From positions 2,108,001 through 2,172,000 of the forward strand of contig JAPNXP010000008.1 of assembly GCA_028753945.1 (NCBI GenBank): a stretch of DNA of 64,000 nucleotides. Reading direction: 5' to 3'. Under the pieces are notes generated by a model. The model saw only the letters and a program-made list of their open reading frames with translations. It did not search any database and had not been told where the DNA came from. A program made the position numbers and the translations under genes. Below are positions 21,927 through 34,037 of this stretch, in pieces. Each line of letters starts with the position of its first letter. Positions within the stretch are counted from its first letter, which is position 1. Source of the stretch: Hexactinellida sp. DTS-2022 (lineage: Eukaryota > Porifera > Hexactinellida).

Positions 21927-24204
21927 CAGGGGTCTTCAACCTGCGGCTCGCGAGCCATTTGCGGCTCTTGAGCATGAAGCGTGCGGTTTGCAGGGCAATT
22001 TCTTATGAGTCACTCATTTTATTTATTTTGAAATGTGTTATAAGTACTCTGTAGGTATTTTATTCAACAGATATTGCGAATATACTTAAGTAGTAGCACT
22101 TTATTGTTTCTAAATTCTGGAAACTTTAATGGCGATTACATTATATAGAAGACTTTTGTTGTCTTCAGAAATTAATTTATGTCTTCTCAATATTCAAAAC
22201 TCCAAGTATAAATTAGAAGTATTCGACAATATCTTATTTAATTTTCGGATATGAAATACTCTGCAATTACACATTTTTCTTATTCTTAAATTATTTACGT
22301 ATGTCTACTTTAACGTCGAAAAAGCGGAAGATAGAAGAAGAAAATAGGTCATTCAAGATAGAATGGGAAATCAAGTATTTTTTCGTGGGGACGGTGGCAA
22401 ATACATTTGCCTTTTATGCCGTGAAACAATTGCCCCCGCTAAAAAAGGAAACTTGGAAAGACATTACAACTCCAAACACCAGTCAAATTTTGTAGGAATT
22501 CTTGGGGAAGCTCGAAAGACTACACTTGACAACCTGAAAAGAAACTTAAAGAGTGAACAGTCAATCTTTTCAAAAAGTGACAGTTTGGTCAGTCGGTTAC
22601 AGCAGTTAGCTTTGCTATTAGTAATATAATCGCGAAACGTATGAAACCATTACGGACGGTGAATATATAAAGGAGTGCCTTGATGAATTCGCTGGTCAAT
22701 CTTGTCCAGACAAAATAACAACTAATACAGCAAGTCTCCCTGAGGCTACGCGTCGAGTATAATCAATTTCAACAAATATTCATGCACAACTATTAGAAAA
22801 TATAATTTGTTTAGTTTCTGTAGCTTGGAAATTGATGGAAGTAAAGATATTTGTGATGCAGAGCAATTGGCATTCTGGATAAGAGCCGTTGATGAAAATT
22901 TCACCATTGCGGAAGAATTACTGTCTCCTCGTTCTATGCATGGAAGAACTCGTGGCATTGATATTTTCGAAGAGTTCTTAAGACTGTATCGGAAAGCAAC
23001 AGTTCTGTTCTAAAGTTAGCTGGCATTTCAACAGATGGAGCTCCATCAATGCTTGATACAGGTACAGGGTTTAAAGGTCAAGTTCTAAGATGGTTGGCAG
23101 AAAATAGCGTTACAGTAGTAACATGGTACCACTGTATTATCCATCAAGAGGCCCTTTGTGCAAAAACACTTAGAAAATGTCATCTAGTTGATAGTAGACG
23201 TTGTCAATTTTATCAGATCTAAAGCAGTGAATCATACAGAATTTATAGAATTTTTAATGATCTCGATTCAGATTACGGGGATGTTATCTACTTTACAAGT
23301 GTTAGGTAGCTGAGTATAGGAGCTGTTCTTAAAAGGGTTTGGCAAATACGAGATGAAATATCAAATTTCTTAGCCTCAAAGTGCCAAAAAAGCATGAATT
23401 CGAAGATCCAACGTTGATTAGCGACTTTGCCTACCTTGTAGATATGACTACACAACTCAATATTCTAAATTCTACACTCCAGGGAAAAAACAAGCTGATT
23501 CATGAACTTTATGCCACAATTCGAAGTTTTGAAACGAAACTCGCTCTATTTAAGCTGCAGCTTAATATTACCAATTTCTTTCACTTTCCATCACTAAACT
23601 TTCTAAATAATGCCGATGGAAACAAATATGCTAGAATTATCTCAAATCTCCAAGAAAAACTTTATTCTATTTTTGGAGATTTTAGACATCAACAGCAAGC
23701 TTCGAGATTTTTGCACAGCCTTTCAGTTTTGATGGGCAATACGCTCCACAGGAGCTTTAACTTTAACTCGTTGACCTGCAGTCTAGCATAGATCTCAAGG
23801 CAGACTTCAAGGATGTTAGAGTAATTAGGTCCTATAAAACACTTCCTTCAGATATCTATCCTGCTATTTGGAAACACGCAAGAAGGATAGCTAGCTTATT
23901 TGGAAGCACTTATACTTGCGAGGCATTCTTCTCTAAAATGAAATATATGAAGAACAAATATAGAACTAATCTGACTGATGACCACCTATAAGACGTTCTT
24001 GTATTTCATCAACTGATATGAAATCTAATCTAGATGGTATCTTAATTCAACAAATCAAACAATATTAACCTTCACACTAATATTTATTATATAAGTAATT
24101 TGATAAATCATTCACAATAATACAGTGCGATATTATAATATAGAATACCAATTTAACAGAGTACTAACATTTGGCTCTCATAAGAAAATGGTTGAAGACC
24201 CCTA
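21927..24204 (+). mobile_element. hAT (Charlie-like) transposon nested in A2
   Basis: 2278 bp. Ends CAGGGGTCTTCAACC and GGTTGAAGACCCCTA. Perfect 8-bp TSD GTATATGG (21919-21926, 24205-24212). The left end continues CTGCGGCTCGCGAGCC, a sequence style widespread in Charlie-type hATs. It carries a decayed transposase on the plus strand. Confidence 0.93.
22301..23993 (+). pseudogene. hAT transposase (ZBED/GTF2IRD2-type), decayed
   Basis: Starts MSTLTSKKRKIEEENRSFK, then a frame change gives YICLLCRETIAPAKKGNLER and HYNSKHQ. This is a BED-type finger (C-x2-C..H-x4-H) with the characteristic KRKIxxENRxF lead. Downstream, scattered frames keep hAT features: EQLAFWIRAVDENFTIAEEL; GISTDGAPSM-type sequence at about 23025; an HCIIHQEAL motif at 23130. 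At the end come EAFFSKMKYMKNKYRTNLTD and DHL, the conserved C-terminal dimerisation segment. Known relatives (EPM2AIP1/ZBED5/GTF2IRD2-like) are domesticated copies. Many stops and frameshifts make this one dead. Confidence 0.85.
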
Positions 24205-24730
24205 GTATATGGCAACTGTATTCCAACGTAGTGTTCTTATATCCGATATGTTATTATAACGGTGTGCTTATATCCGACATCTACTGTATTATATTTATCC
24301 CCTAGTTGTGTCCAAAACCTTCTTACAAATCTTTTTTATCACAAACCGTAGTTCCCAGAATCTTTAGAGTTAGTATTAACTGTATAGGCATTAACATCGT
24401 ATTGGTATCTAACCAGTTCTATGGGATGACTTTTTATATAGTAAATTTACAATTAATGTTTAAAATCATAACAGGAATCCAGATTCAAATAATTGACTGT
24501 AACTTGGAATGTATACTTACCAGCCAAAAGTATTTGAACAACTAGTATTTTACACACACAATAGTCGTCTGGTAACTTATTAACGGCCATCTAAACTACT
24601 CTGAAATGACTATAAATATCTTATTATAGATATACATTACAAAATATTGTGATTTCAATTCAATTTAGCAAAAATCAATTAAGTGGCACAAGTGTTTCTC
24701 CCATGTGCCACTTGTGGCATAAGTGACACC

Positions 24731-25995
24731 AGGGACTTCTTTAATATAGGGACTGTAAACTTCGTTTACGGTAAAATTGGCGTAGGCCTAAAACAGTATT
24801 GTTACTTATTGATATCCCGTAATCCGCTAATGCTAGACACATGAAATGTATTATTGTCGTATAGGAAGTCATATTTTGGGAGTCCAACGGTCATATTGGT
24901 TTATCGAAAATATTTGTGGAATGTAAGTTATGCGATTTTCACACCCTTCCATATATGGTAATATTGTTAAAATCTCGAGATTACTTAACTATATACATAT
25001 GAAATGTATCATTTTCGTACAGGAAATCATATTTTGGGAGTCCAACGGTCATATTGGTTTATCGAAATAGACCGGCTAACTGGTTAATAAAATTCAATAG
25101 ACCGGCTAACTGGTTAATAAAATCTCTAACCGTTAACCGATGTCAGCAACGGTTAACCGGTTAACCGAATCCAGCCTTGTTGTTTTTTAATAAACAACAT
25201 AATGACAGATATCAGATAGGTAAGAATTAGCTAAACTACAAAACAGGGTCGGGGCAATCCTCCTGTGGTGAGTGCCAAAATAATAATATAGGCTAAAGGG
25301 AACGCCTTAGGTAAATCAATGTGATCTACTTGAGTCCCTAAATATGAATTCCCATTCCCCATTCGCCAATACAGTCGAAACCGGGGTTTTTTGCCACGGG
25401 TTTTTTTGCCTCCTTTTGTCCTCCAAAAATGTGATATCTTAATGTGTTTTCCATCGGGTTTTTTTGCCTCCTTTTGTCCTCCAAAAATCTGATATCTTAA
25501 TGTGTTTTCCATCGGGTTTTTTTGCTTATTGGGTTTTTTTTGCCTCCTTTTGTCGTGCATTTTGGGGGGCAAAAAACCCCGATTTCGACTGTAATAAATT
25601 TCATATGTATAAAACTAACTAATCTCGAGATTTTAACAATATTACCATATATGGAAAGGTGTGAAAATCGCATATGACCATTGGACTCCCAAAATATGAT
25701 TTCCTGTACGAAAATGATACATTTCATATGTATATAGTTAAGTAATCTCGAGATTTTAACAATATTACCATATATGGAAGGGTGTGAAAATCGCATAACT
25801 TACATTCCACAAATATTTTCGATAAACCAATATGACCGTTGGACTCCCAAAATATGACTTCCTATACGACAATAATACATTTCCTGTGTCTAACATTAGC
25901 GGATTACGGGATATCAATAAGTAACAATACTGTTTTAGGCCTACGCCAATTTTACCGTAAACGAAGTTTACAGTCCCTATATTAAAGAAGTCCCT
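24731..25995. mobile_element. Foldback element with arms of more than 330 bp
   Basis: Ends AGGGACTTCTTTAATATAGG and exact complement at 25995. The inverted arms run about 24731-25064 and about 25600-25995 with few mismatches. The right arm contains an extra partial duplication of an inner 130-bp segment (AATCTCGAGATTTTAACAAT occurs twice). The flanks GTGACACC / GTAACACA suggest an imperfect 8-bp TSD. The loop carries AACCGGTTAACCG repeats near 25150 and a nested MITE. No coding sequence. Confidence 0.85.
25372..25591. mobile_element. Pogo/Tigger-like MITE inside the foldback loop
   Basis: 220 bp; ends CAGTCGAAACCGGGGTTTTT and complement with TA on both sides (25370-25371, 25592-25593). The interior has two tandem units around GCCTCCTTTTGTCCTCCAAA. 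Confidence 0.9.
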
Positions 25996-27051
25996 GGTAA
26001 CACAAATGGAAATGTGTCTGTATCACTGTAGAAAATATTCGGATTTATTTGAAATTATGCACTTAAAGTAATTTAACCATGTGGTATCTGCTATCAGAAT
26101 TAATATATTGTCATTGCATCGCCTCCATAAAAATGTAAATTCGAAAATTTTGCTGTTTTATTATACTTTACATATCGTTTCATGTAAATAGCCATTTTGT
26201 AGCATCTACGAATATTATTATGCTGATATGACCTCAAAAATACAAATTATTGCTGTTCAAATACTTATGGCCGGTTAATGTATATGAGCTAGAGAGTCAA
26301 ATTTTGTTTTGAATTATGGCTAATCTACAGGGATTTTTTTGAGATAGACTAGCTAGCCAAAGTACACTGCCAGTGCCAGGGGAACCGAGGCCTTGAAATA
26401 TTTTATTGTACCTGATTCCAGTGTCGTAGCCGGTGTGTAATTACTGATTTGGCTGGGCAGGGGCACGTTAAATTTTTAGAGGGGAAATTTTTGCATTCCT
26501 TTCTAAATCATACTTTGTGAAAAATACTTCTCCATATTAATACTGCACATATTGAGGTTTGGTGATTATCTGCTGGCTCCACCTGCAGATTTCAGTTTTT
26601 TTATTAGTTCTGTTGCATGATATTTTGAGACGCGTGAGATTTTGAGACATACTATTAGCAAACCATGGATGTGCTATTAGAAATTATACAGTGATATTTT
26701 GAGACGCTATAAAAGTAATTTTGGCTTATTTACTTTTTATTATGAATTTAAGAATAGTATAATTTTGAGATCATAGTATAGATAAACCACATATCATTAT
26801 GTAATTTACTATATAATAAACTTAATATAGTATGCATTCATTGTCTAATAAACTTACATCTTATTCATTTACAACAAACAAACAATCAATTTTATTCTTA
26901 TTTTGAAATGAATCCAATGAATATGACAAAATCATCCACCTCCTTGGGGAAGAAAATAGCCTGAAGAATCTCAAGCTTCACGTCAGACAAAATTAAACTT
27001 CAAAAGAAGATTGCCATCCTATTTTATAGGAGATTCCAACAGACTTTTCAA

Positions 27052-27087
27052 GGTAATATTGACTTCCTTATGGAAGTCAATATTACC
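27052..27087. other. Perfect 16-bp hairpin
   Basis: GGTAATATTGACTTCC and its exact complement are separated by four bases (TTAT). It lies in the leader of the integrase-like element. Function unknown. Confidence 0.7.
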
Positions 27088-27125
27088 TAGGGCCTATACC
27101 ATTAATTATATCCCATGTTTTAATT

Positions 27126-27301
27126 CAGTGATCGGCAACCAGTGGGCCGCGAGGCTATTTTGTATGGGCCTCATGAAACTTCTGACATGTTTAGTAGATA
27201 TACAATAGAATGTTCAACTACCCATGATAATTTAAATCTGAACCACATGACATTTTGTTCTTGTAAAGTGGGCCAACGAAAAACCAAGTAGCCGACCACT
27301 G
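27126..27301. mobile_element. hAT MITE nested in the integrase-like element
   Basis: Ends CAGTGATCGGCAACC and GTAGCCGACCACTG. Flanks TTTTAATT / GTTTAATT are a 7-of-8 TSD. 176 bp. Confidence 0.8.
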
Positions 27302-27589
27302 GTTTAATTGAATTCTCCCTTAGAGAGTAAAAGTGGAAGGCACAGAAACAGATTTGGAAGTTCCATTGCAGTCTGAGTTGGACAACATCTATGGGAAGTT
27401 CCATGACGAAAATAGTTCACAAGCAACAACAAAAAATCAATGACGAAAGAGGCTACACAGCTAGTGTGAGTAGTATAATGTAATACTGTTTGTTAGAAAT
27501 CTTCCGATATATTGTAATCTAATTTTAGGACATAACAGTAGAGTAATGTTATTTGTATTTATTTAATATATTTATTTATTATATTTAAC

Positions 27590-29060
27590 AGATATTTAAG
27601 GAATTCGACCAGAAATTGGGTATACACAATCGTAGCACTCGTGCTTACCACCCGATGGCTAGCGGCTTAGTCGAAGCGCACGACAAGATTCTGAAACAGT
27701 TAGTATTTGTAATATAATTTTAAGACCCATTTACGAATTATCCATATAGAAAACTGATTAAAATGGAGAGCCACATAGGGGATCATTGGTCCAAACTGCT
27801 GAACAGGCTGTGCTTGCAATGAACTCCTAGAAGAAAAGATCCCTCGGACAAACTCGATTCAAGGTTATGTGGGGAAGAAAGTCCCTACATCAAGATCTCT
27901 TGTCCACCATTAACGACCTGCATTCAACGATGAAGAAGACTTTGATTTGGAAGAATCGATTTTCTCTGAAGTCACAGATCCACTAGATGATATCGAAGGA
28001 ATAAACGAATGGGCTGTATCAATTTTGAACAACTCAAGCAGAAGATACAATATGATAAGAAAGTTAACACTAGTCGGTCAGTTGAACTGGTGACGATTTT
28101 TAATTCATACATACTAATGTTCGATTGATTCTTTTGATTATAATTATTTTCATAATTATTCTCTCTGTAATTAGTTCACCTCTAAAGAAGGATGAGAAGA
28201 TAATCTATACCAACATGCCCAAACTAACACATGCCCAAAACAAAGAAGCAAACGAAACATATTGGACCATACACGGTGTCGAAAGTAACATAAATCCATG
28301 TTACAATTTCTAAAAAAGAGTTAGGAACGAAGAAGGACAAAAATATTTAAATCCATATCACAAGACCCTACTTCGAAAGATCCGCTAGTCCCAATAATAC
28401 TAAGAAGAAAGTGAGCCTCGATACTAGCATAGGAATCAACACCTCACAGGTAAATTCATTGTGATTGAGTTGTTATTTTAAAAATAATATAGTGTTAATA
28501 GTAAATATTCCTCTTTTAGATGCACCAGAATATCTTCGGATTTTCTACGGAACCTATATTTCAACACCTTAATTCCTTAAAAGTAAGGGTCGGTTCTCAC
28601 ATCTACAGTCTAATTCATTGAGTGTAATCTTTATTGACACTCATTGTTATTTTAGCTTTGCACCTTGAATTTACGTCAATCCAGAATATTTGTAACATTC
28701 CGTAATAATTTTCTGACAATGTTGTCATTTGTTGGAAATTCTAATGCAGAATATACGCGGGCAGACCTTCATGACTCCTCTACATGAGCTGCACAACTTG
28801 TTATGCAAAGCTCACGACTACACTGCCAACACGATGTTATCGAGTATTTGGATGGTGAAAAAGAAGAGGAAGTCGTAAGTTAACAATGATTCATACAATA
28901 ACTACAGATTATCATTTTATCAATCTTTTGTAGAAGAGAAAAATTATGGAGATTATACTGGGATGGGCAACAAATCTATCCCCCAGCTATACAGATGTGC
29001 TAAATAACGTGCTAAATAAGACACAAAGTACTGTATTTCGTGGTAAGTTAAAAATTTCTT
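27590..29060 (+). pseudogene. Integrase-like transposase, spliced and decayed
   Basis: After a TTTAACAG acceptor at 27591, the frame reads IFKEFDQKLGIHNRSTRAYH, then PMASGLVEAHDKILKQL. This is the C-terminal third of a DDE integrase core: the G-L-V-E glutamate and the AYHP signature of Gypsy/KRBA2-type integrases. A GTATTT donor and TATAG acceptor lead to KLIKMESHIGDHWSKLL; out of frame, sequence equivalent to a QTPFRLMWGR segment follows. FNDEEDFDLEESIFSEVTDP precedes a segment that looks like the tail of KRBA2-like proteins. Further small exon-like pieces with GT..AG edges lie at 28150-28450, 28520-28580 and 28750-28875. The two aspartates of the triad are not visible upstream. Short frames and stops indicate decay. 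It could instead be a captured retroelement fragment. Confidence 0.55.
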
Positions 29061-31070
29061 ACAATACGATCATACAACTCAAATTTAGTTAATTAGTATA
29101 TTTGTTCAGTCTATGCGTAACTTCGAAAGCAGGCATTAACATTAGAATTATTCATATATTAATTAATTGCAAACGAATAAAAATTATTTGGGTATGCTTT
29201 ATCTTAACACAATGTTATGGGACTCATTTCACGACGCAGTTCCTCTACGTAATCCATACGACACACCACACCGATGGACCCGAGGATCATGGGACAGATG
29301 AAAATTGGCAGCGTAGTAAATACGATATGTTGGGGATATCATTTGAATTAGTTTGCAGACACCCATATATAACGTTGGGAGGTAACTTCGCGGTTTTGAA
29401 CTTTGGGAATCGGATATATATATATATATATAATTTTATGATATCTATATATCACATTGAATGTTCATTGATGCTTTCAGTTTCATCTGTATAAAGATTT
29501 TTTAATTTTTATCATTTGTTATTTGCCACCATTTTCATGTGTTGCTACTTAGCTGCGTATTACATACTAAGTATGTCGAGTGGACCCAAATTGTTTCGAG
29601 AGTTCTTCGAGGAGACGGGATGGACAGTTAGTATATCATATATCATATGAGATATATATCTGATATGTTATATTCAAAGCCCTGCTTGGAGTTTACTGTA
29701 ATACTGTTTATTTTCATAGTTTGAGTAATTAAGTGTAACTTAACCTATATTCCTTTGAGAGTTTTCTTGTACACTGGGAACCCCATTATCAGGGCGCATC
29801 AATGCGATGCTCATTCTATTATGTCGTTACACACATACGAACGAAGGCTAATTTAATTAAAAATTGGGGCCGATGAATGGATATATAAGTGCGGTTTCCA
29901 CTGTATGAATGGAGAGGACAGGGCGGCTGTTGGGAAAAAGGAGGAGGCCCCAAAAAAGATAATTGGTTAATACAATCAAAACTCATCGAAAAATAGTTTA
30001 CCTTTTATTTATCTTATAAATATATGTATATCTCTTTCTAGACATTCGCTTAGTACATTTAGACAGAAGTTAATCGTTGTGACTATTTCTGTAACCAATA
30101 AAATTGGTAGGATAGTATCCTTAAGTCGTAAGAAATCAAGGATTAGATTATTCAAATTCAGGAAAATAGAAGGTTTAAACATTTTTTAAATCGTTTTATT
30201 TCACAACTACAAATTTTGGATAAATATTTTTGTTTTTATTATTTTGTTAATCGTAACCAGAAAAGGTAGTGCTGGCAATTGACGTAATTGACACTGTGTA
30301 TTTAAATTTCGTTTGTGTACAATACAAAGTTTACTTTAAGTAATAAGTAACAAACTTGCCTAATTTATATGTTACTACTTATTTGCTCTGGTTTTATTTT
30401 GGAAACTGGGAAGGGGAGAGGAGGGCGATGGAGGAGATTAAGTGCAGTGGAGAAGGGGATATTTTGACATTAAGGAGGATGCTATTGTGGTTTTATAATA
30501 ATTTTTGTATTTAAATTCTTAGTTATTTTATGTATTTATTAGTGTGTTTTATTTAATTAATTTAGTATATTTATTCTGTTTGTTTGTAATAGTTATATTT
30601 TTAAAAATTAAAGTTGTCTCCCTGTAATTGTTAGTATTATAGCCATATGCTGAATTGGGAAATTATTAGATTAGGAAAAACTAGTCAAATTAGATATACA
30701 ATTGAAATTGGGTTACTGGTATACCTTGCTATAATTCTCAGTAATTAAGTTAATTAATTAAAAAGGGATAAATATTTTATTTAATATAAAATATAGTGAA
30801 AGACGTTCCTAACAAGTAATCAAGTCACATATTGTTAAAAGTATACCAGTGCAGCTTCTCATAACAATATATAATAGCACATCTATGTCTCTATGGTTTA
30901 TCATTACTATCGTCTCAAAATTTTAAGAATCTTAAATTCATAATAAAAAGTAATATTAAGTAGAAAATTACTTTTATAGTTGTGTCTCAAAATCTCACGC
31001 GTCTCAAAATTATTCTGTGTTTTTTCTAATAGCACATCCATGGTTTGATAATGGTATCGTCTCAAAATAA
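29061..31070. other. Interior of the integrase-like element, nothing further recognised
   Basis: AT-rich, with a (TA)n run near 29417-29433 and a G-rich patch near 30410-30480. A frame at 29102-29494 has no recognisable domain. Confidence 0.45.
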
Positions 31071-31184
31071 GCCAAAATTCCTTTTATAGTCTCAAAATAT
31101 TACTGTATAATTTCTAATAGCACATCCATGGATTACTAGTAGTAGTTTCTCAGAATCTCACGCGTCTCAAAATATCATGCAACA

Positions 31185-32824
31185 TGTCTATTAGTGATTT
31201 ATTAATAGCATACAGAAATGCATAAGCTTAAATATTTAGATATGAATAAGTGTTTATATAAATTCTTATTTGAACTAGATAAATCTTTTCTCTATTCTGT
31301 TTTCTACCTCACGGTGGGTAATTTGTATCCTTTATTTGTATTACATAGTGTCTACCACGAACGAACAAAGGTCGCAAAGCGGCCTTTGTGAGAGAGTGAT
31401 CCGTCGCGATGCGACCGAGACCAAAGGGCTTGTAATATTTAATATATGTTGTTATTTGATGATATTCCTTATTTACATGGTAATTCATGATACATGTTAT
31501 TGAATGGAATAAATTTGAAATTTTCCGCAGGCAATTGGTTTTAACGACTAATTTGCTAATCGCCTATGCTTATCCTAAATATGTATGATATTGTTTATCC
31601 ATTGATATGATTACATGTTCTTTACTTTCAAATATCATCTTTCAGACTGCAGTTGTTGGGACTTATGAGGTACCCTACGGACAAAAAGAGTTGTCCGAAG
31701 GCGCTCAGCACATCAAGCGAAGCGTGCTTGTTGCTATTAATTACGAATTAGTATTATAATACTCTATTGAGACAGAGTCATTAATTACGAATATGTCTTA
31801 TGTAGCTAATGTTTCATTGTAGCTTTTGCGGTTTTATCTTAAGCAGACTGTTCAATATTGTCCTTGAATATTTATGTGTTATTAGCTGGAAACGAAGATA
31901 AATGTTTATTCTCCTAATCAATTTCATCACCTAAACTGGGCTCAAGAACTAAGTGGGCTTAGGGCTTTAGTCCGAAAGACCTATGGAAATACTCAACTGC
32001 TCTTGGGTTTTAGGTTAGGGAGTACTACATAACAAATATGCACATAATTTAACTTGCTGTCCACAGTGGGAGAATCAGCGGTTAGCTCAAATTTTGAGGC
32101 CTGTGTATTTGCTTAATTTCTTAAATATGTGTTGCTAGGATAGTCAAGGGCCATATAAATATAAATTTTTTTTCAAATTCCATCTGCAAGTCAAGATACT
32201 ATAATTTGAATTACGATCATTAACTATGTTTTCCAAGATAAAAATCGAGTTTTCAAATAGTATAAAGTTTCAAGTGTTAAATTTACAACATAAAAGAAGC
32301 TTTCTAGAGCATTTGTAAGCATACTAGTATCAGTTTTTCCCCGATATCTATTATGGTTTCCGAAATCGTTATCATTTATTTTATTCAGTTTTCGATGATA
32401 CTTTTGTATATTTAGTGCCCGATCTTATATGGTAAGATATGGTCAATTATTGCACCTATGCTATCTTAAACTACAGAAAATTATCTTTAGCATGTAACCA
32501 GTCACTAATTGACATCATTTGACCCAAAATGTTACATACATTATTAAACTGTATCGGCCTAAAATTTCAAAAAATTGAGTTGTTTATTAAATATTCAAAT
32601 ACTTGTGGTTAAGTATAAAATGTAAAATATGTAATATCTACTGTGTTTATTCGTTAAATCAATGTAAATGGATAATATTGATGCATTTATTGTTCTTGAA
32701 ACTCGCAACGATAATACTAGTGAAGTATCCGAAAAGATAGTCCGTTAATTTAAAATCCCAAAACAGAATAAGAAATATTTTCTGAGTTCTGTCGTAATTC
32801 TTAATTTGTTGCTTCTCACATAGT
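31185..32824. other. Intronic sequence, two GC-richer hairpin patches
   Basis: No exon recognised. 31350-31430 holds GGTCGCAAAGCGGCC-like and GTCGCGATGCGAC palindromes. 31660-31730 holds CAAGCGAAGCGTGCTTG, a hairpin of the type found near Helitron 3' ends. Boundaries could not be fixed. Confidence 0.4.
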
Positions 32825-33113
32825 CATACCTACCAACCGTACAGGGATTCCCTGTATAGTACAGGGATTTTGACCATTTTGGCTGGACCGTACAGGGATT
32901 TTTAGCTTTGGGAAAAATTATTGATTGTGAGTCTATTAATACCTAAACATGTCCTATTCGAGCATACACGGATTCCCTGTACAGTCTATATAAACTAATG
33001 TTTTCAACCTTTACATGAAAGATTTTTTTGGGCTGTACAGGGATTTTGGCCAATGTACAGGGGAAAATAGGAGCCTCGTGCAGGGATATATCTTAAGTAG
33101 GTTGGCAGGTATG
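32825..33113. mobile_element. MITE with internal GTACAGGGA repeats
   Basis: Ends CATACCTACCAACC and GGTTGGCAGGTATG. CATAGT lies on both sides (32819-32824, 33114-33119). Inside, the motif TACAGGGATT or its variants recurs at least six times in both orientations. Confidence 0.75.
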
Positions 33114-33609
33114 CATAGTATATGATTTTTATCAGTTGTAAGATGTTCATTTGTATTCTACATACCGACACATTCTACTAGTATGAATAGTCCGAATAGA
33201 TCGGTGATAATATTTGCGAAATTCGAATTATCTCATATTTGCTAAGTCATCACAACTTAAAAAATAGAAGCCATGCCAAAAGATATTTGTCCAATCACTT
33301 TGTCATATATGATAACCCATAGGTAACTAATACCTTTTATCGCCTCTATCTTGCACCTAAATATCTATGACCGCTGATGCACGTGTTTTTTCCCACTGTG
33401 CTATCCCTTCATTTCAAAGATGAATTGAATATAATTAATTAATTTCGTTATAAAAGTGAGTACTGAAAATTACAAAATTCCTATCAAATTTAATGCAGTC
33501 AGTGGCGTTAAAGGGTTTTAAGGGAATTAGCAATAAATCCATAATTATTACATGTTGACTCAATTCTAATTTACAAGTTAGAAAATACTTGCCAACAGTG
33601 GCCGCGAGG

Positions 33610-34037
33610 GGGGGCGCGGGGGTCGGCTTATATACTTATAACATTGATTATTATTCGTAAATAGGCCTAAAATAGTCAAATTTAACATTGTGAGAATATG
33701 GTAAATACGTTATAATGCGATTATGAGTAATTATATTGGCAATCTGGTGTACCATCGTGTCCGCATCATTATCGCACATGTTCTATTAAGGGAGGGAATT
33801 ATGTGCGATTAAGTGAATTTTCATGATTCTCGAAATGTGCCAATGACGTCATAACTTTATGAGGTGTGAGATTCTTTTTGTGGAAACCTCAACTTGTTGC
33901 CGGGTGCAAAAGTTTACCCCTGATGCCAATTATCACATTAGGAAACCGTCTAGTTTCTTCAATTAACTCGGAACATAACAGACATATATACACACACATA
34001 TTTGCACACAGGTTTGTGTTTTTATATTATACATTTA
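33610..34037 (-). mobile_element. Helitron-like MITE, degraded copy
   Basis: Colinear with 48011-48502. Shared blocks are TATTGGCAATCTGGTG, TGTCCGCATCATTA, GACGTCATAACTT and CTCAACTTGTTG. The 5' TC terminus has decayed to TATTATACATTTAG at the right, and the hairpin at the left is replaced by a GC-rich run. Confidence 0.7.

Larger units (their letters stand above)
21845..24296. mobile_element. TA-flanked element A2 (Tigger-like), host of a hAT
   Basis: Ends CAGTGGATGCCGGTTATGAG and TATCCGACATCTACTG with TA on both sides (21843-21844, 24297-24298). Same family as A1. Its own sequence is only about 80 bp left and 90 bp right of the hAT insertion. Confidence 0.82.
24515..26280. mobile_element. 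Tc1-like element, copy B, host of a foldback
   Basis: The left end ACTTACCAGCCAAAAGTATT and the right-end complement CATTAACCGGCCATAAGTAT define the element. TA is at 26281-26282. The interior is colinear, in reverse, with copy C (47236-48828). It is interrupted by the foldback at 24731-25995 within the GTGCCACTTGTGG segment. Confidence 0.78.
26611..31184 (+). mobile_element. 4.6-kb TIR element with integrase-like gene (Ginger-like candidate)
   Basis: Inverted ends start TGTTGCATGATATTTTGAGA. They extend about 170 bases with indels, including CACATCCATGG-type and GTCTCAAAAT units; at the right end this block is duplicated further inward (30870-31060). The coding remains inside (27590-29060) are integrase-like and interrupted by introns. 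A cut-and-paste element with a Gypsy-type integrase would fit the Ginger group. I could not find a convincing TSD: flanks are GTTC and TGTC. An LTR origin is unlikely because the ends are inverted, not direct. Confidence 0.6.

Noticed and set aside
25231..25796. Overlapping minus-strand frames of 113 and 99 residues with repeated KKPxGK
   Set aside because: Produced by tandem repeats in a Tigger-like MITE and by foldback arms.
26611..31184. LTR retrotransposon for the integrase-like element
   Set aside because: The ends are inverted rather than direct repeats, and no gag, protease or RT sequence was found.
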